From JBCBWG01 sp039186015 (lineage in GTDB: Bacteria; Pseudomonadota; Alphaproteobacteria; Rhizobiales; Hyphomicrobiaceae), in contig JBCDAH010000002.1 of the NCBI GenBank assembly GCA_039186015.1, positions 15,416 to 79,415 of the forward strand: DNA of 64,000 bases, read 5' to 3'. This document shows positions 25,966 through 34,736 of this stretch, piece by piece. Both the position numbers and the translations under genes were made by a program. Under the pieces are notes generated by a model. The model had not been told where the DNA came from and did no database searches. It saw nothing but the letters and a program-made list of their open reading frames with translations. Every line of letters starts with the position of its first letter. Positions within the stretch are counted from its first letter, which is position 1.

Positions 25966-26058
25966 ATCGTGGTAATTGGGACTACCGAACTGTATGTCGG
26001 GCGGTGCATTGAGCCGCAATCAAAGCGGCAACAGCTAAATGTTGCAACGGGGTGAAAC

Positions 26059-28317
26059 GTGAGCGACTGGTTCTTCCGGCAGGGTGGGCGGAATCGAATC
26101 CTGGATTTGATGGGTTTCGAGGCCTGGTTTTTCGAGAAGTTGGCGCTCCCGATCCAGCGCGTCAAGGAAGCTTACAGCGCCGGGTCCAGTTTGGCTGCCC
26201 GGTTCAAACTGCGCGGTTGGAGCCGCGTGTTTAATGAACTGGCGTCAGAAGCGCTGACAATCGGCGCGGCCGGGTTCACAGTGCTGTTTGTCCTGGGCAA
26301 CGAAGCCTACAAGGAGATCGACGAAGCGCGCTGGCGGTCGATGGGCAGCTACAGTGTCACGTTTCTTGAACGCGATCGCCGCGAAATCGGGCGGCGTGGC
26401 ATCTTTCTGAATGATTCCGTTCCTCTCAAAGACATCCCCGAGGTGATGATCAATGCGGCTCTCGCAACCGAGGATCGCCGCTTTTATGACCACTACGGCA
26501 TCGACATTATCGGCACATTGCGGGCACTGATTGAAAACGTGCGGGCGAACGACGTCGTCCAGGGCGGCTCAACAATCACGCAGCAGCTGGCGAAGAACCT
26601 CTTTCTGTCGTCTGAACGTTCGATCCAGCGTAAGATCAAGGAGGCGTTTCTTGCGCTTTGGCTTGAGGCCCGCCTGCCGAAAAACGAGATTCTGAAGTTG
26701 TATCTCGACCGCGCCTACATGGGCGGCGGTGCGTTTGGCGTGGAGGCTGCGGCCCAGTTCTACTTCGGGAAATCCGTCAAGGACGTGACGATGGCTGAGG
26801 CCGCGATGTTGGCCGGCCTCTTCAAGGCGCCGACCAAATATGCGCCGCATATCGACCTTGCGGCAGCCCGCGCCCGTGCGAATGAAGTGCTGTCGAACCT
26901 GGTCGAGGCCGGCTACTACACCGCAGGTCAGGTCTATGAGGCCCGTCTCAACCCGGCTGACCCTGTCGAGCGAACGGAGGCCAACAGCCCGGATTGGTTC
27001 CTCGACTGGGCATTCGAAGAAGTGCAGAGGATTATGAAGGGTAAGGACAAGTTTGTCCTGACCGTACGCCTGACCGTTGACCTCGGCCTGCAACGCACCG
27101 CCGAACAAGCCATCCAATCGATCGTTGCAAACAACGGACGTGGGCGTGCCTTTCGGAACGGCGCTCTGGTCAGCATGGAGCCGAACGGGGCGGTGCGCGC
27201 GCTTGTCGGCGGGGTCGACTACGGCGATAGCCAGTTCAATCGGGCAACAAACGCCCGCAGACAGCCGGGCTCGTCGTTCAAGGCCTATGTTTACGCGGCC
27301 GGTCTGATGAATGGCTACTCTCTGAACTCGCGCCTCCGAGACTCGTCTCCGCGATGTGGGCGATGGTCTCCGAGAAACTATAACGGCTCGTACGGGTCCG
27401 GACGCCGCGTTTCGATGCTGGACGCCTTCCGGCGATCGCTCAATACGACAGCGGTCGCAATTTCTCTCGATGTCGGCCGGAACAAGGTCATTGATCTCAC
27501 GAAAAAGCTGGGGATCAAGGGCGTTCGCAGATCGTGTTCGATTGCTCTTGGCGATACCGGCATCACGCTGCTGCAACATACGTCCGGATACGCGGCTTTT
27601 GCCAGCGGCGGCATGAAAGTCACCCCGTATGCAGTGCTTGAGATTTACGATTCACAGGGCAAGACACTGTATGTCCACTCGGAGCACGGTCCGAAACCGG
27701 AACGTGTGATGCCGCGGCGGGTGGCCGAATCCATGAACATTCTGCTGAAGTCCGTTGTCGACGGCGGAACTGGACGGCGTGCGCAGCTTGAGTTCACGAA
27801 TGCCGTCGGCAAAACCGGAACGAGTTCCAGTTATCGCGACGCCTTGTTCATGGGCTTTACGGGACAATTTGTGACCGGCGTCTGGTTCGGGAATGACGAC
27901 TACCGGCCGATGGTGAACCGGTACGGCAAAGGCGTAACCGGCGGTAGTTTCCCGGCGCAGGCCTGGCAGACCTATATGGCTGCAGCCCACCGTACGATGG
28001 ATATTCCGACAATACCGGGCCTTCAGCCGCACCCCGTACAGGTCGACGAACGTGCACGCTTAGCACGCCTGCGCACAAGCGACCCGACGTTGGCGCCGTC
28101 TACATCCAACCGCAATGCGCCGGCCAGTGGGCGCTTGCCGGCGGCAACACGCAAGGTTCTTGAAGCCTTGCGTGCCAAGCTCAAGGGGCTGAAGTCTGCA
28201 CCTGGAGAGTCCCCCGCCAGTGCACCCAATCAGCCAGACACGGAAAAACGACCGGATCAGCGCGCGAAGCGCACGATCGCACCTGAAACCAAAAACAGAC
28301 CTGTGAAGTCACTCTGA
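26059..28317 (+). CDS. mrcA: Penicillin-binding protein 1A (bifunctional murein synthase)
   Basis: The 752-residue class A penicillin-binding protein has a long cytoplasmic N-terminus and one membrane segment (residues about 68-88). The GT51 glycosyltransferase carries catalytic E in ALATEDRRFYDHYGID and GGSTITQQLAKNL. The transpeptidase has the nucleophile S405 in QPGSSFKAYVYAAG (SxxK), RSLNTTAV (SxN) and GKTGTSS (KTG). It polymerises and crosslinks peptidoglycan in the periplasm. A GTG start at 26059 follows GGGGTG. The last 100 residues are Pro/Lys-rich and probably disordered. It heads an operon with the next two genes, one base and zero bases away. Confidence 0.95.
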   Translation: MSDWFFRQGGRNRILDLMGFEAWFFEKLALPIQRVKEAYSAGSSLAARFKLRGWSRVFNELASEALTIGAAGFTVLFVLGNEAYKEIDEARWRSMGSYSVTFLERDRREIGRRGIFLNDSVPLKDIPEVMINAALATEDRRFYDHYGIDIIGTLRALIENVRANDVVQGGSTITQQLAKNLFLSSERSIQRKIKEAFLALWLEARLPKNEILKLYLDRAYMGGGAFGVEAAAQFYFGKSVKDVTMAEAAMLAGLFKAPTKYAPHIDLAAARARANEVLSNLVEAGYYTAGQVYEARLNPADPVERTEANSPDWFLDWAFEEVQRIMKGKDKFVLTVRLTVDLGLQRTAEQAIQSIVANNGRGRAFRNGALVSMEPNGAVRALVGGVDYGDSQFNRATNARRQPGSSFKAYVYAAGLMNGYSLNSRLRDSSPRCGRWSPRNYNGSYGSGRRVSMLDAFRRSLNTTAVAISLDVGRNKVIDLTKKLGIKGVRRSCSIALGDTGITLLQHTSGYAAFASGGMKVTPYAVLEIYDSQGKTLYVHSEHGPKPERVMPRRVAESMNILLKSVVDGGTGRRAQLEFTNAVGKTGTSSSYRDALFMGFTGQFVTGVWFGNDDYRPMVNRYGKGVTGGSFPAQAWQTYMAAAHRTMDIPTIPGLQPHPVQVDERARLARLRTSDPTLAPSTSNRNAPASGRLPAATRKVLEALRAKLKGLKSAPGESPASAPNQPDTEKRPDQRAKRTIAPETKNRPVKSL

Positions 28318-28318
28318 C

Positions 28319-28963
28319 ATGGCCGTGTCGTCACAACCAGCAAGCGGTTACCGTGCCGGATTGCGCCGACTGTGGCAGATCCTGAAGTCATTGTTTGCGC
28401 GTGTTGCGTTCTTCGCCACGGCAATTACGATCGGGATGACATCAAGTTGGTTTTCGGTTCATCGCGGTTTGCCGTTCAACACAGAGACGTTCGGGCCGTG
28501 GGTCGCGTGGCACTTTGCCGGCCAGTCGGCCAGTGAACCTTATACGCGCGGACGGTTTGCCATGTCCGGTGGCTTGCCGCTGAGCGGTGACCGGATCGTT
28601 CGCCTTGAGGCACGCTTCGACGACGACGGCCGACGCCTTCATTCGTCGTGCGTGTACGAAGTGTCCGGTCAGATGATTGACGCCCGATGGTGGACGCTTG
28701 CAGCGTTTGACTCGGCTGGACGCCTCATTCCGAATGAGGCGCAACGTTACGGCTGGAACACGGCGACTACGGCTCTTGGTGCTGACGGCCGATTTAGCAT
28801 TCTACTTGGCCGCGACGCACATTCGGGCAACTGGCTGCCCACTGGCGCTGCCGGACGTATGGTCGTCATTTTCGAGATCCAGGAGCCTGCCGTTATCCCA
28901 GCCGACACCAATAGCGAAGAGAGCGCCATTAAGCCACCATCCATCAAACGGATTTCGTGCTGA
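28319..28963 (+). CDS. DUF1214 envelope protein
   Basis: The 214-residue protein has one N-terminal membrane segment (residues about 27-45) and a DUF1214 domain marked by DARWWTLAAFDSAGRLIPN, then QRYGWNTATTAL and LLGRDAHSGNWLPTG. Proteins of this family are often paired with a DUF1254-like partner. A role in envelope biology is inferred from its place right after PBP1A. Its stop overlaps the next start (TGATG), showing translational coupling. Confidence 0.82.
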   Translation: MAVSSQPASGYRAGLRRLWQILKSLFARVAFFATAITIGMTSSWFSVHRGLPFNTETFGPWVAWHFAGQSASEPYTRGRFAMSGGLPLSGDRIVRLEARFDDDGRRLHSSCVYEVSGQMIDARWWTLAAFDSAGRLIPNEAQRYGWNTATTALGADGRFSILLGRDAHSGNWLPTGAAGRMVVIFEIQEPAVIPADTNSEESAIKPPSIKRISC

Positions 28964-29562
28964 TGCTGGGCAGACTTCTACCACGCAGTATTCGCCTGTG
29001 GCTGATGTTCCTGATCATCGTCGGCATCAGCCATATCGTGACCACGTTTTGGCTCGCCAGCGGCTCATCAACGACGGATTTCCGGGCGCTGGTAACAGGA
29101 CTGCCGTCAAACCGATTCTCGCTACTGGAGACGCTGACGCCGGAAACACAGCGTCTGCCGTTTATGATCCCGGAATCCCATTACGCCGTCTGCCCGTTCG
29201 ATACCAGCAACGGACGCGTTCTCCTCGACGTCCGTCTTGAAGATGTCGGCTGGATTCTATCGCTGCATGCGCCGGACGGAACGGTGATTTACTATGCGCC
29301 AGGCGCGGCTGATCGCGAAACGAACCTCAAGCTGGTTCTTAAGCCGCCCGGCGGACGTTTTCTTGGTCTCCCGGTCGGAGGCGTTGGCCCGGGGCCGGAA
29401 ATCCCTGAGGTTCAGCTGGAAAGCCCAAAAGGCGTGGCCATTCTCCGTGTGCCACTCTATGGATTGAGCTATGCGGCGCTTGCCGTCAACGCGCTCAAGC
29501 AATCGTCTTGTCGCGAAGTCCTGTCGCCGCGATTGCGGACCGCGGATCGGCCCGCGCGTTAA
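28963..29562 (+). CDS. DUF1254-like envelope protein
   Basis: This 199-residue product starts at the ATG overlapping the previous stop (TGATG). It has an N-terminal membrane segment (RLWLMFLIIVGISHIV) and a periplasmic part with PFMIPESHYAVCPFDTSNG, then LLDVRLEDVGWILSLHAPDG and a Gly/Pro-rich region. The arrangement, a small membrane-anchored partner of DUF1214, is recurrent in Rhizobiales. The family assignment to a DUF1254-type partner is tentative and the function is unknown. Confidence 0.65.
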   Translation: MLGRLLPRSIRLWLMFLIIVGISHIVTTFWLASGSSTTDFRALVTGLPSNRFSLLETLTPETQRLPFMIPESHYAVCPFDTSNGRVLLDVRLEDVGWILSLHAPDGTVIYYAPGAADRETNLKLVLKPPGGRFLGLPVGGVGPGPEIPEVQLESPKGVAILRVPLYGLSYAALAVNALKQSSCREVLSPRLRTADRPAR

Positions 29563-29594
29563 AAGTATGCCGGCAACTTGCTGACTGCCGCGCC

Positions 29595-30359
29595 CTATGC
29601 CGCGGCGGGCATTTCGGTCATGCGCTCGACTCGCCATGCCCGCGGTGCGTAGGCAATGACACCCGCCCCTTGGCTGTGGGACTCGCTCGACAAGCTCGTC
29701 GGGTCACAGCTCCATGTCTCGGCCAATCTGAGAACATGCTCTGCCATCGGGTGGACAATCAAACCACCGCCGATATCCCCCGAACGCCCCTCGACACCGC
29801 GGATTTCGTAAAGCGAAAGACCAAGCGCCCGCTCCTGGCGGCAGGGGCGTCCACTATCCCACACGACCTGAGTGTCCAAGACGGCGTAGCTGCGCTGCAA
29901 CTGGCCATCGGACCAGCGGGCCCAGGCGTGCATATCGACAATGTCATCGTTCGCAAAATACTGAACCTCGCCATACTTTTGGCCGAGCAGCTCAATGATC
30001 GGGCGGCACTTATCCACAAATGGCGCTGGTGCTGGATGCGGCAGCGGCAGCCCGGCAACGAGTGTCCAACCCGACACCGGCGGTGAAACAAAGACGCATG
30101 AGGCGCGCAAGGCCGGTTCGTAAATCGCGCTTGTCCCGGTCTTCCAGTTCGCCGGACGGGGCGCGACCAGCCCTAGCGCTGCAACAATCGCAGCTTGATC
30201 CGTGCTGCGGACAGCGAGCCACGCCATATCGCGCCCAAACGGAACAGGCACATCCGGGCGTGAATCAAAGACGTAGGCCCGGCCCGGCCGGAACCAGAGG
30301 TAAACAAGGCCGGCGAACAGAGTTGTAATCAGGAGCAGCGTCGAGACGATCGGAATCAT
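29595..30359 (-). CDS. Conserved membrane-anchored protein of unknown function
   Basis: From the ATG at 30359 the product has 254 residues, with a single N-terminal hydrophobic segment (IVSTLLLITTLFAGLVYLWF) and a soluble domain. The soluble part contains PVPFGRDMAWLAVRSTDQ, then ANWKTGTSAIYEPA and QYFANDDIVDMHAWARW. It looks like a small ligand- or protein-binding fold with no catalytic motif that I recognise. An upstream ATG at 30416 is in frame but would place the hydrophobic segment internally. It converges with the DUF1254-like gene. Confidence 0.6.
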   Translation of the reverse strand: MIPIVSTLLLITTLFAGLVYLWFRPGRAYVFDSRPDVPVPFGRDMAWLAVRSTDQAAIVAALGLVAPRPANWKTGTSAIYEPALRASCVFVSPPVSGWTLVAGLPLPHPAPAPFVDKCRPIIELLGQKYGEVQYFANDDIVDMHAWARWSDGQLQRSYAVLDTQVVWDSGRPCRQERALGLSLYEIRGVEGRSGDIGGGLIVHPMAEHVLRLAETWSCDPTSLSSESHSQGAGVIAYAPRAWRVERMTEMPAAA

Positions 30360-30904
30360 GCGCGAATCTCCATGGGCGCATGGGATAGCGTTCTCCAGAC
30401 GCGATCGATGATTCAAGCCCTCATCTGAGATGATCTGAGAATTCGCCGTATGATCTGGGGAAAAGCGTCACAGCGCCAGGGCGCCGTTATCGTGCGCCAT
30501 TATCTGTCGTGATCTATCGTGCGCTGTTATCGACCAGCTCGCGACCCCTCGAGGTAGCGGGGTCAGAGCCCTCTCGGAGCCGCAGAGCTGGTCATCAACC
30601 GTGGCCAAGACGTCTGAGAGAGGGCGTTGACGCAGGCACACATCGAAGCCGAAGCACCGACGATGCAGTCTTAAACCAAAAATATATCAAACGATGACAT
30701 GCAACGCGGAAAGCGGCGCGACTCCTGCGAGCCTGTGGATAGTGCGCAAATCCGATGCAACCGCAGGTGCACCAGTTCGCCATTTCCCATGGACGCATCG
30801 CCCTGTATGAAGGATGCCATCGTCCGACCGGACTTGGCACGGTCGCGCGCAAACTCCGGTGCCTGTTGGAGGTGAGATTGTCGACATCTGGGTCAGTTCC
30901 AAGC
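30360..30904. other. Intergenic region with a nested inverted repeat
   Basis: No convincing gene is present in this 545-nt gap between divergent genes. It contains two copies of a TCTGAGA(A/T)-like word near 30425-30445 and repeated TATCGTGCGC words at 30489-30525. A 62-bp inverted repeat at 30532-30593 is listed separately. Frames in this region are short and unlike known proteins. Confidence 0.5.
30532..30593. repeat. 62-bp nested inverted repeat
   Basis: The outer arms are GACCAGCTC (30532-30540) and GAGCTGGTC (30585-30593), a perfect 9-bp pair. Inside is GACCCC (30543-30548) with GGGGTC (30559-30564) around a 10-nt loop, leaving about 20 nt for a third small element. Such a shape could be a cruciform, a small RNA or a remnant of a mobile element. 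Confidence 0.5.
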
Positions 30905-31720
30905 GTGGGTGGCGCGGCCCGGGGCCGAACTACGGCTGATGAGATCGACTTCATGATCCACGGCCAAGAGATGCAGTTCGTCGAAATCGAGCTTGACCCA
31001 GGCGAAAGCGCAATCGCTGAAGCCGGCGCCATGATGTTCAAGGACGCCACCATCGATATGGACACCATATTCGGTGACGGCTCGCAGCAAACCTCGGGTT
31101 TCTTTGGCACAATCGCCTCTGCGGGAAAGCGCCTTCTAACCGGTGAAAGCCTGTTCATGACGGTTTTTACGCACCAGGGACAAGGCAAGGCACGGGTTGC
31201 CTTCGCAGCTCCCTATCCCGGCACCATCCTGGCGTTCAATCTTGCAGACCTTGGCGGCAAGCTCGTTGCGCAAAAAGATGCGTTTCTTTGCGCTGCAAAA
31301 GGTGTGTCAATTGGCATCCACTTCCAGAAGCGAATTATGACGGGGCTGTTCGGCGGCGAAGGCTTCATCATGCAAAAGCTGGAAGGCGACGGCTTCGCGT
31401 TCGTGCACTGTGGCGGCTGCCTTGTTCGACGTGAGCTTGCCGATGGCGAAGTGCTTCATGTTGACACAGGCTGCGTTGCGGCCATGACACCGACGATCGA
31501 CTTCGACGTGGTGCGCGCGGGTTCCGTAAAATCGATGATTTTCGGCGGAGAAGGCGTATTCTTCGCGCAACTCAAAGGTCCGGGTACGGTTTGGCTGCAA
31601 AGCCTTCCGTTTTCCCGCCTGGCCGGCCGGGTTTTGGCCAATGCAGGCCCGATGGGCGGAACCGGTGAAGGTTCGGTGCTTGGCCCGGTCGGCGGTATTT
31701 TTGACGGCGACAACAGATGA
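30905..31720 (+). CDS. AIM24 / TIGR00266 family protein
   Basis: The protein core has IHGQEMQFVEIELDPGES, AEAGAMMF, then LTGESLFMTVFTHQG and DFDVVRAGSVKSMIFGGEG, characteristic of the TIGR00266/AIM24 family (beta-helix-like proteins of unknown bacterial function, related to yeast mitochondrial Aim24). The GTG at 30905 keeps the conserved ADEID stretch that precedes the IHG motif. The only ATG close by, at 30953, would remove it, and the codon in the usual Met position is ACG. The frame is open to 30755, but that part is not family-like. Its glycine-rich C-terminus is normal for the family. Confidence 0.78.
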   Translation: MGGAARGRTTADEIDFMIHGQEMQFVEIELDPGESAIAEAGAMMFKDATIDMDTIFGDGSQQTSGFFGTIASAGKRLLTGESLFMTVFTHQGQGKARVAFAAPYPGTILAFNLADLGGKLVAQKDAFLCAAKGVSIGIHFQKRIMTGLFGGEGFIMQKLEGDGFAFVHCGGCLVRRELADGEVLHVDTGCVAAMTPTIDFDVVRAGSVKSMIFGGEGVFFAQLKGPGTVWLQSLPFSRLAGRVLANAGPMGGTGEGSVLGPVGGIFDGDNR

Positions 31721-32170
31721 GGCGTTTTGACGTCGGCCGCTCCTCATCAACCGGCCGAGACCGGGTTGATGCTAAAACACTGGAAGCCTACGACGATTAC
31801 TTGTTAACTAGGAGTAACCGTCGGCCTGTTCGTCAGCTTATCGTAAACGGCGTCGTTTGGGGCGGAGGATTATGGCAACATTCGCGGCTAAACGCCTAAT
31901 ATTCGGGGAGATTACGGTTCCCATGGGGCCCGAGCCTCAGGGGTCGTATCTGCGAATTGGCCCGTGTAAGCTAAACCGCATGCCACATTTCAACCTATGC
32001 CCGCCCGCACTGGTGCCCACTTTTCAGGCTTTCACGCATTATGGCACGGTTGCTTACGTCCGATTAACTATGATGAGTCACGCTATTGTCTGGGCCGTGC
32101 GGCGGTTTCATCAGGCTTACTGATGCGGCCAATGTCTGTCATGAATGTGAATGCGTCTTGGGTGGATTTG
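31721..32170. other. Intergenic region upstream of the glucosaminidase genes
   Basis: This 450-nt gap holds the hairpin above and AT-rich words such as TTGTTAACTAGGAGTAACC at 31801-31819, but no clear gene. The frames that cross it are short or lack family features. A promoter for the two secreted-hydrolase genes is expected here. Confidence 0.45.
31745..31771 (+). terminator. Hairpin after the AIM24-like gene (weak terminator candidate)
   Basis: CATCAACCGG (31745-31754) pairs with CCGGGTTGATG (31761-31771) with one bulge and a 6-nt loop, 25 nt after the stop. Only CTAAAAC follows, with no T run, so intrinsic termination is uncertain. Confidence 0.35.
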
Positions 32171-33448
32171 ATGTCGAAACGCATCGGTTTAACTTTCGCG
32201 CTCGCCGCAGCCGGCGGATTGCTCGCCGTATCGCCTGCGTCGGCTCGTGCTCCTGGCATTCTCGCTGCACCGAACAATTCGGTTCCCGCCTGCGCGACAC
32301 CCGGGCGGTTGATGGCATTCGTGACAGACCGGAATCGCAATCTCGCACCGCGTTTCGAAAACCTGGCCCTGCTGTATTCGCAAATTGGAACTGAACTCGG
32401 CCTTCGTTGGGACTACGCGTTTTACCAAATGCTGGTGGAGACCGGGTTCCTGACCTACAAAGGCGACGTGCGCGAGCGCCAGAACAATTTCGCCGGTATT
32501 GCTGCAACCGGCAATGGCGTGCCGGGCGAAAGCTACCGCACCGTTGAGGATGGTGTGCGGGCGCACCTCCAGCATTTGCTTGTTTATGCGGATGTCCGGG
32601 TCGACAATCCGGTGTCCGATCGTACGCGGAAAGTTCAGAGCTGGCGCGTCTATCGCGGCTGGCCGCGGCGCCTTGGCCGCCCGGTCAACTTCCGAGATAT
32701 GGCTCGGAAGTGGGCACCGAACAGTCGCGGCTATTGGCGGACAATCAACGGTGTTGCGCGGCGGTTTGAGCGTGGCCGATGCCGGCAGGATGATCCCGCG
32801 CCGGTTGCAGACCTCCGCAAGCGGCAGCCAGACACACCGAGATCAACCGCCACAGTGGGTGAAAAGCTCGCGCGTGCGGCAATTACGCGTGCACAAAGTG
32901 CGGGAACAGGCACACGCAGCGCGCTTGGCGCCAGCAAGTCTGCACGGCGGCCAGTGGCGAGTTCATCGTCCACAACGCGTAGCGTTTCGGTCCTGAATTC
33001 CGATACACGCAGCGATCCGGCAGTAGACCGAGTTCGCGACGCTCGCCGCGACACCGTCCGGAGTGCGACAAACAACGCAGCCCCGAAAGCCGAGACGCCG
33101 CCAGCTGAGCGGCCGTCGCAACGCACGGCCTCTGTATCTCCGTCAGTTGGCCGTTTTGCCAGCAACTTTATTGCGGCGCCGGTTGCGCCCGAGAAGGAAG
33201 CCCCCAAGTCCTGCCGGGTCTGGCAGGCCAGTTATGGCGGCCAGCGGGCCGTTATTATCAAATCTATCGGTGGTGAACACGTGAACTACACGGTTCTCGA
33301 TGTAAATGCGGACCGTGAGCAGCGTGAGATCGAAGCCTATGTCGCCGCATACGCCAAAGGGGGCAAGACCGTCGGCCGGTTCCCATCCCAGACCAAGGCG
33401 TTGGCCAAAGCCTTTGCGCTTTGCCCAAGCGCAGCGCGGCGCCAATAA
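32171..33448 (+). CDS. Secreted glucosaminidase-like peptidoglycan hydrolase, paralogue 1
   Basis: From the ATG at 32171 the protein has 425 residues with a signal peptide (MSKRIGLTFALAAAG to ASARA, about 25 residues). Residues about 35-190 form a glucosaminidase (LYZ2-like) domain with LRWDYAFYQMLVETGFLTY, RERQNNFAGI and YRTVEDGVRAHLQHLLVYA. A long Ser/Thr/Arg-rich linker follows. The last 75 residues form a compact domain starting CRVWQASYGG and ending FALCPSA, shared with the next gene. It should cleave glycan strands in the periplasm. The GGTGG upstream of the ATG acts as ribosome-binding site. Confidence 0.85.
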   Translation: MSKRIGLTFALAAAGGLLAVSPASARAPGILAAPNNSVPACATPGRLMAFVTDRNRNLAPRFENLALLYSQIGTELGLRWDYAFYQMLVETGFLTYKGDVRERQNNFAGIAATGNGVPGESYRTVEDGVRAHLQHLLVYADVRVDNPVSDRTRKVQSWRVYRGWPRRLGRPVNFRDMARKWAPNSRGYWRTINGVARRFERGRCRQDDPAPVADLRKRQPDTPRSTATVGEKLARAAITRAQSAGTGTRSALGASKSARRPVASSSSTTRSVSVLNSDTRSDPAVDRVRDARRDTVRSATNNAAPKAETPPAERPSQRTASVSPSVGRFASNFIAAPVAPEKEAPKSCRVWQASYGGQRAVIIKSIGGEHVNYTVLDVNADREQREIEAYVAAYAKGGKTVGRFPSQTKALAKAFALCPSAARRQ

Positions 33449-33557
33449 ACTTTCGAGCAAAACGAGGCTGAACAACAGTCGTCGGTGCCTCGCGCGCGTC
33501 CTCGCGCCAAGCCGCCGGCGAGCGAGTGTGGAGAGCGAGCGTGGGGGAGCCTTGTTC

Positions 33558-34631
33558 TTGAATCATTTACTTTACTGCCGTTCGACGGTGGTGCCTGAGG
33601 CGCAATGGATCTCGGAGATCCGCCGCACGGCCTTGTTGCTGCTGGCGAGTGTGACCTGGCTTTCCATCGTCTGGACCAACGAAGCCGTCGCGGCACCGCC
33701 AATCCGGTTGATCCCAGGCAACGAAGTGCCGACGTGCGTTACGCCGGAACGGCTTATGGTGTTCTTGCGGTCGCGGAACCCGCGGCTTAACCGCCGCTTC
33801 CGCCGTATCGCGCATTGGTATGCCCACCACGGCGAGCGCTGGCGGGTTCGCTGGGACTATGCCTTCTATCAGATGGCGTTGGAGACGAATTTCCTGACCT
33901 ATCGCCGACCGAACGGGAAGTGGGGCGATGTCAATCCGCGGCAGAACAATTTTGCCGGCCTCGGCACAACCGGTGGCGGCGTGCCGGGGGATAGCTATCC
34001 GGATGTGTCGACGGGCGTCCTGGCGCAGCTGCAGCATCTTATCGTCTATTCCGGTGAGCGCCTAGCCAAGCCTGTTGGCCACCGCACCCGCCTGAAGCAG
34101 GACGTCATTCTCAACTTGAGCAAGCCGGTCGCGGCACGAAGGCCCGTGACGTTCCAGGATTTATCAGGGCGTTGGGCCGTCGACCGTCGCTACGGTCGTT
34201 CGATCGAGGCGGTTGCGAGTCTGTTTCGGAAACGGTTTTGCGGGGGACGGGCAGACCGTCATCTAGCCCGGCGTCGGCCGCCGGAACCGCGACAATCGAT
34301 ACGCCGGCAGCAACGTTCCAGCGAACGCACCGTCGCAGCAACGGCATGGCGCACGCGCACCAGCGAACGCCGCAGCAAACCACAGTGCACGGTGAGCGTT
34401 GCGAGCTACGGCGGCACGCGGACCCTGCTAATCGAGTCATTCAAAGGTCGGCAACGCAATCTCACAGCGCTGGAGGTCGATCCGCGCCGGTCGGACGAGA
34501 TGGCTGCGAGCTTTATTGCCCGCTATGCCGTCGGCGGCGAAACCATCGGAACGTTCCGTAATCAGCGTGCGGCATTGGCCCGGGCGTTTCGGATTTGCCC
34601 CGCAGCGGCAGAGCCGCGCGGTCGCGGATAG
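33558..34631 (+). CDS. Secreted glucosaminidase-like peptidoglycan hydrolase, paralogue 2
   Basis: A TTG at 33558 preceded by GGGGGAG at a good 8-nt spacing gives 357 residues. The hydrophobic export segment is RTALLLLASVTWLSIVW. The glucosaminidase-like domain shows VRWDYAFYQMALETNFLTY, NPRQNNFAGLGTTGGG and LAQLQHLIVYSGERLA. A basic linker and the same C-terminal domain as paralogue 1 follow (CTVSVASYGGTRTLLIESF to FRICPAA). GTGs at 33588 and 33591 are alternative starts. The gene follows its paralogue by 109 nt on the same strand, so the pair arose by tandem duplication and later divergence. Confidence 0.8.
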   Translation: MNHLLYCRSTVVPEAQWISEIRRTALLLLASVTWLSIVWTNEAVAAPPIRLIPGNEVPTCVTPERLMVFLRSRNPRLNRRFRRIAHWYAHHGERWRVRWDYAFYQMALETNFLTYRRPNGKWGDVNPRQNNFAGLGTTGGGVPGDSYPDVSTGVLAQLQHLIVYSGERLAKPVGHRTRLKQDVILNLSKPVAARRPVTFQDLSGRWAVDRRYGRSIEAVASLFRKRFCGGRADRHLARRRPPEPRQSIRRQQRSSERTVAATAWRTRTSERRSKPQCTVSVASYGGTRTLLIESFKGRQRNLTALEVDPRRSDEMAASFIARYAVGGETIGTFRNQRAALARAFRICPAAAEPRGRG

Positions 34632-34736
34632 CTCTTCCCGTGTTTGCGCGTTCAAGCGCGTTGCCGGCCTGTCGCGGCGGTGTCATTGGAATGCCGTCGG
34701 CGCATGACCAGCGGTTATTTGTTGATGATGCCGATG

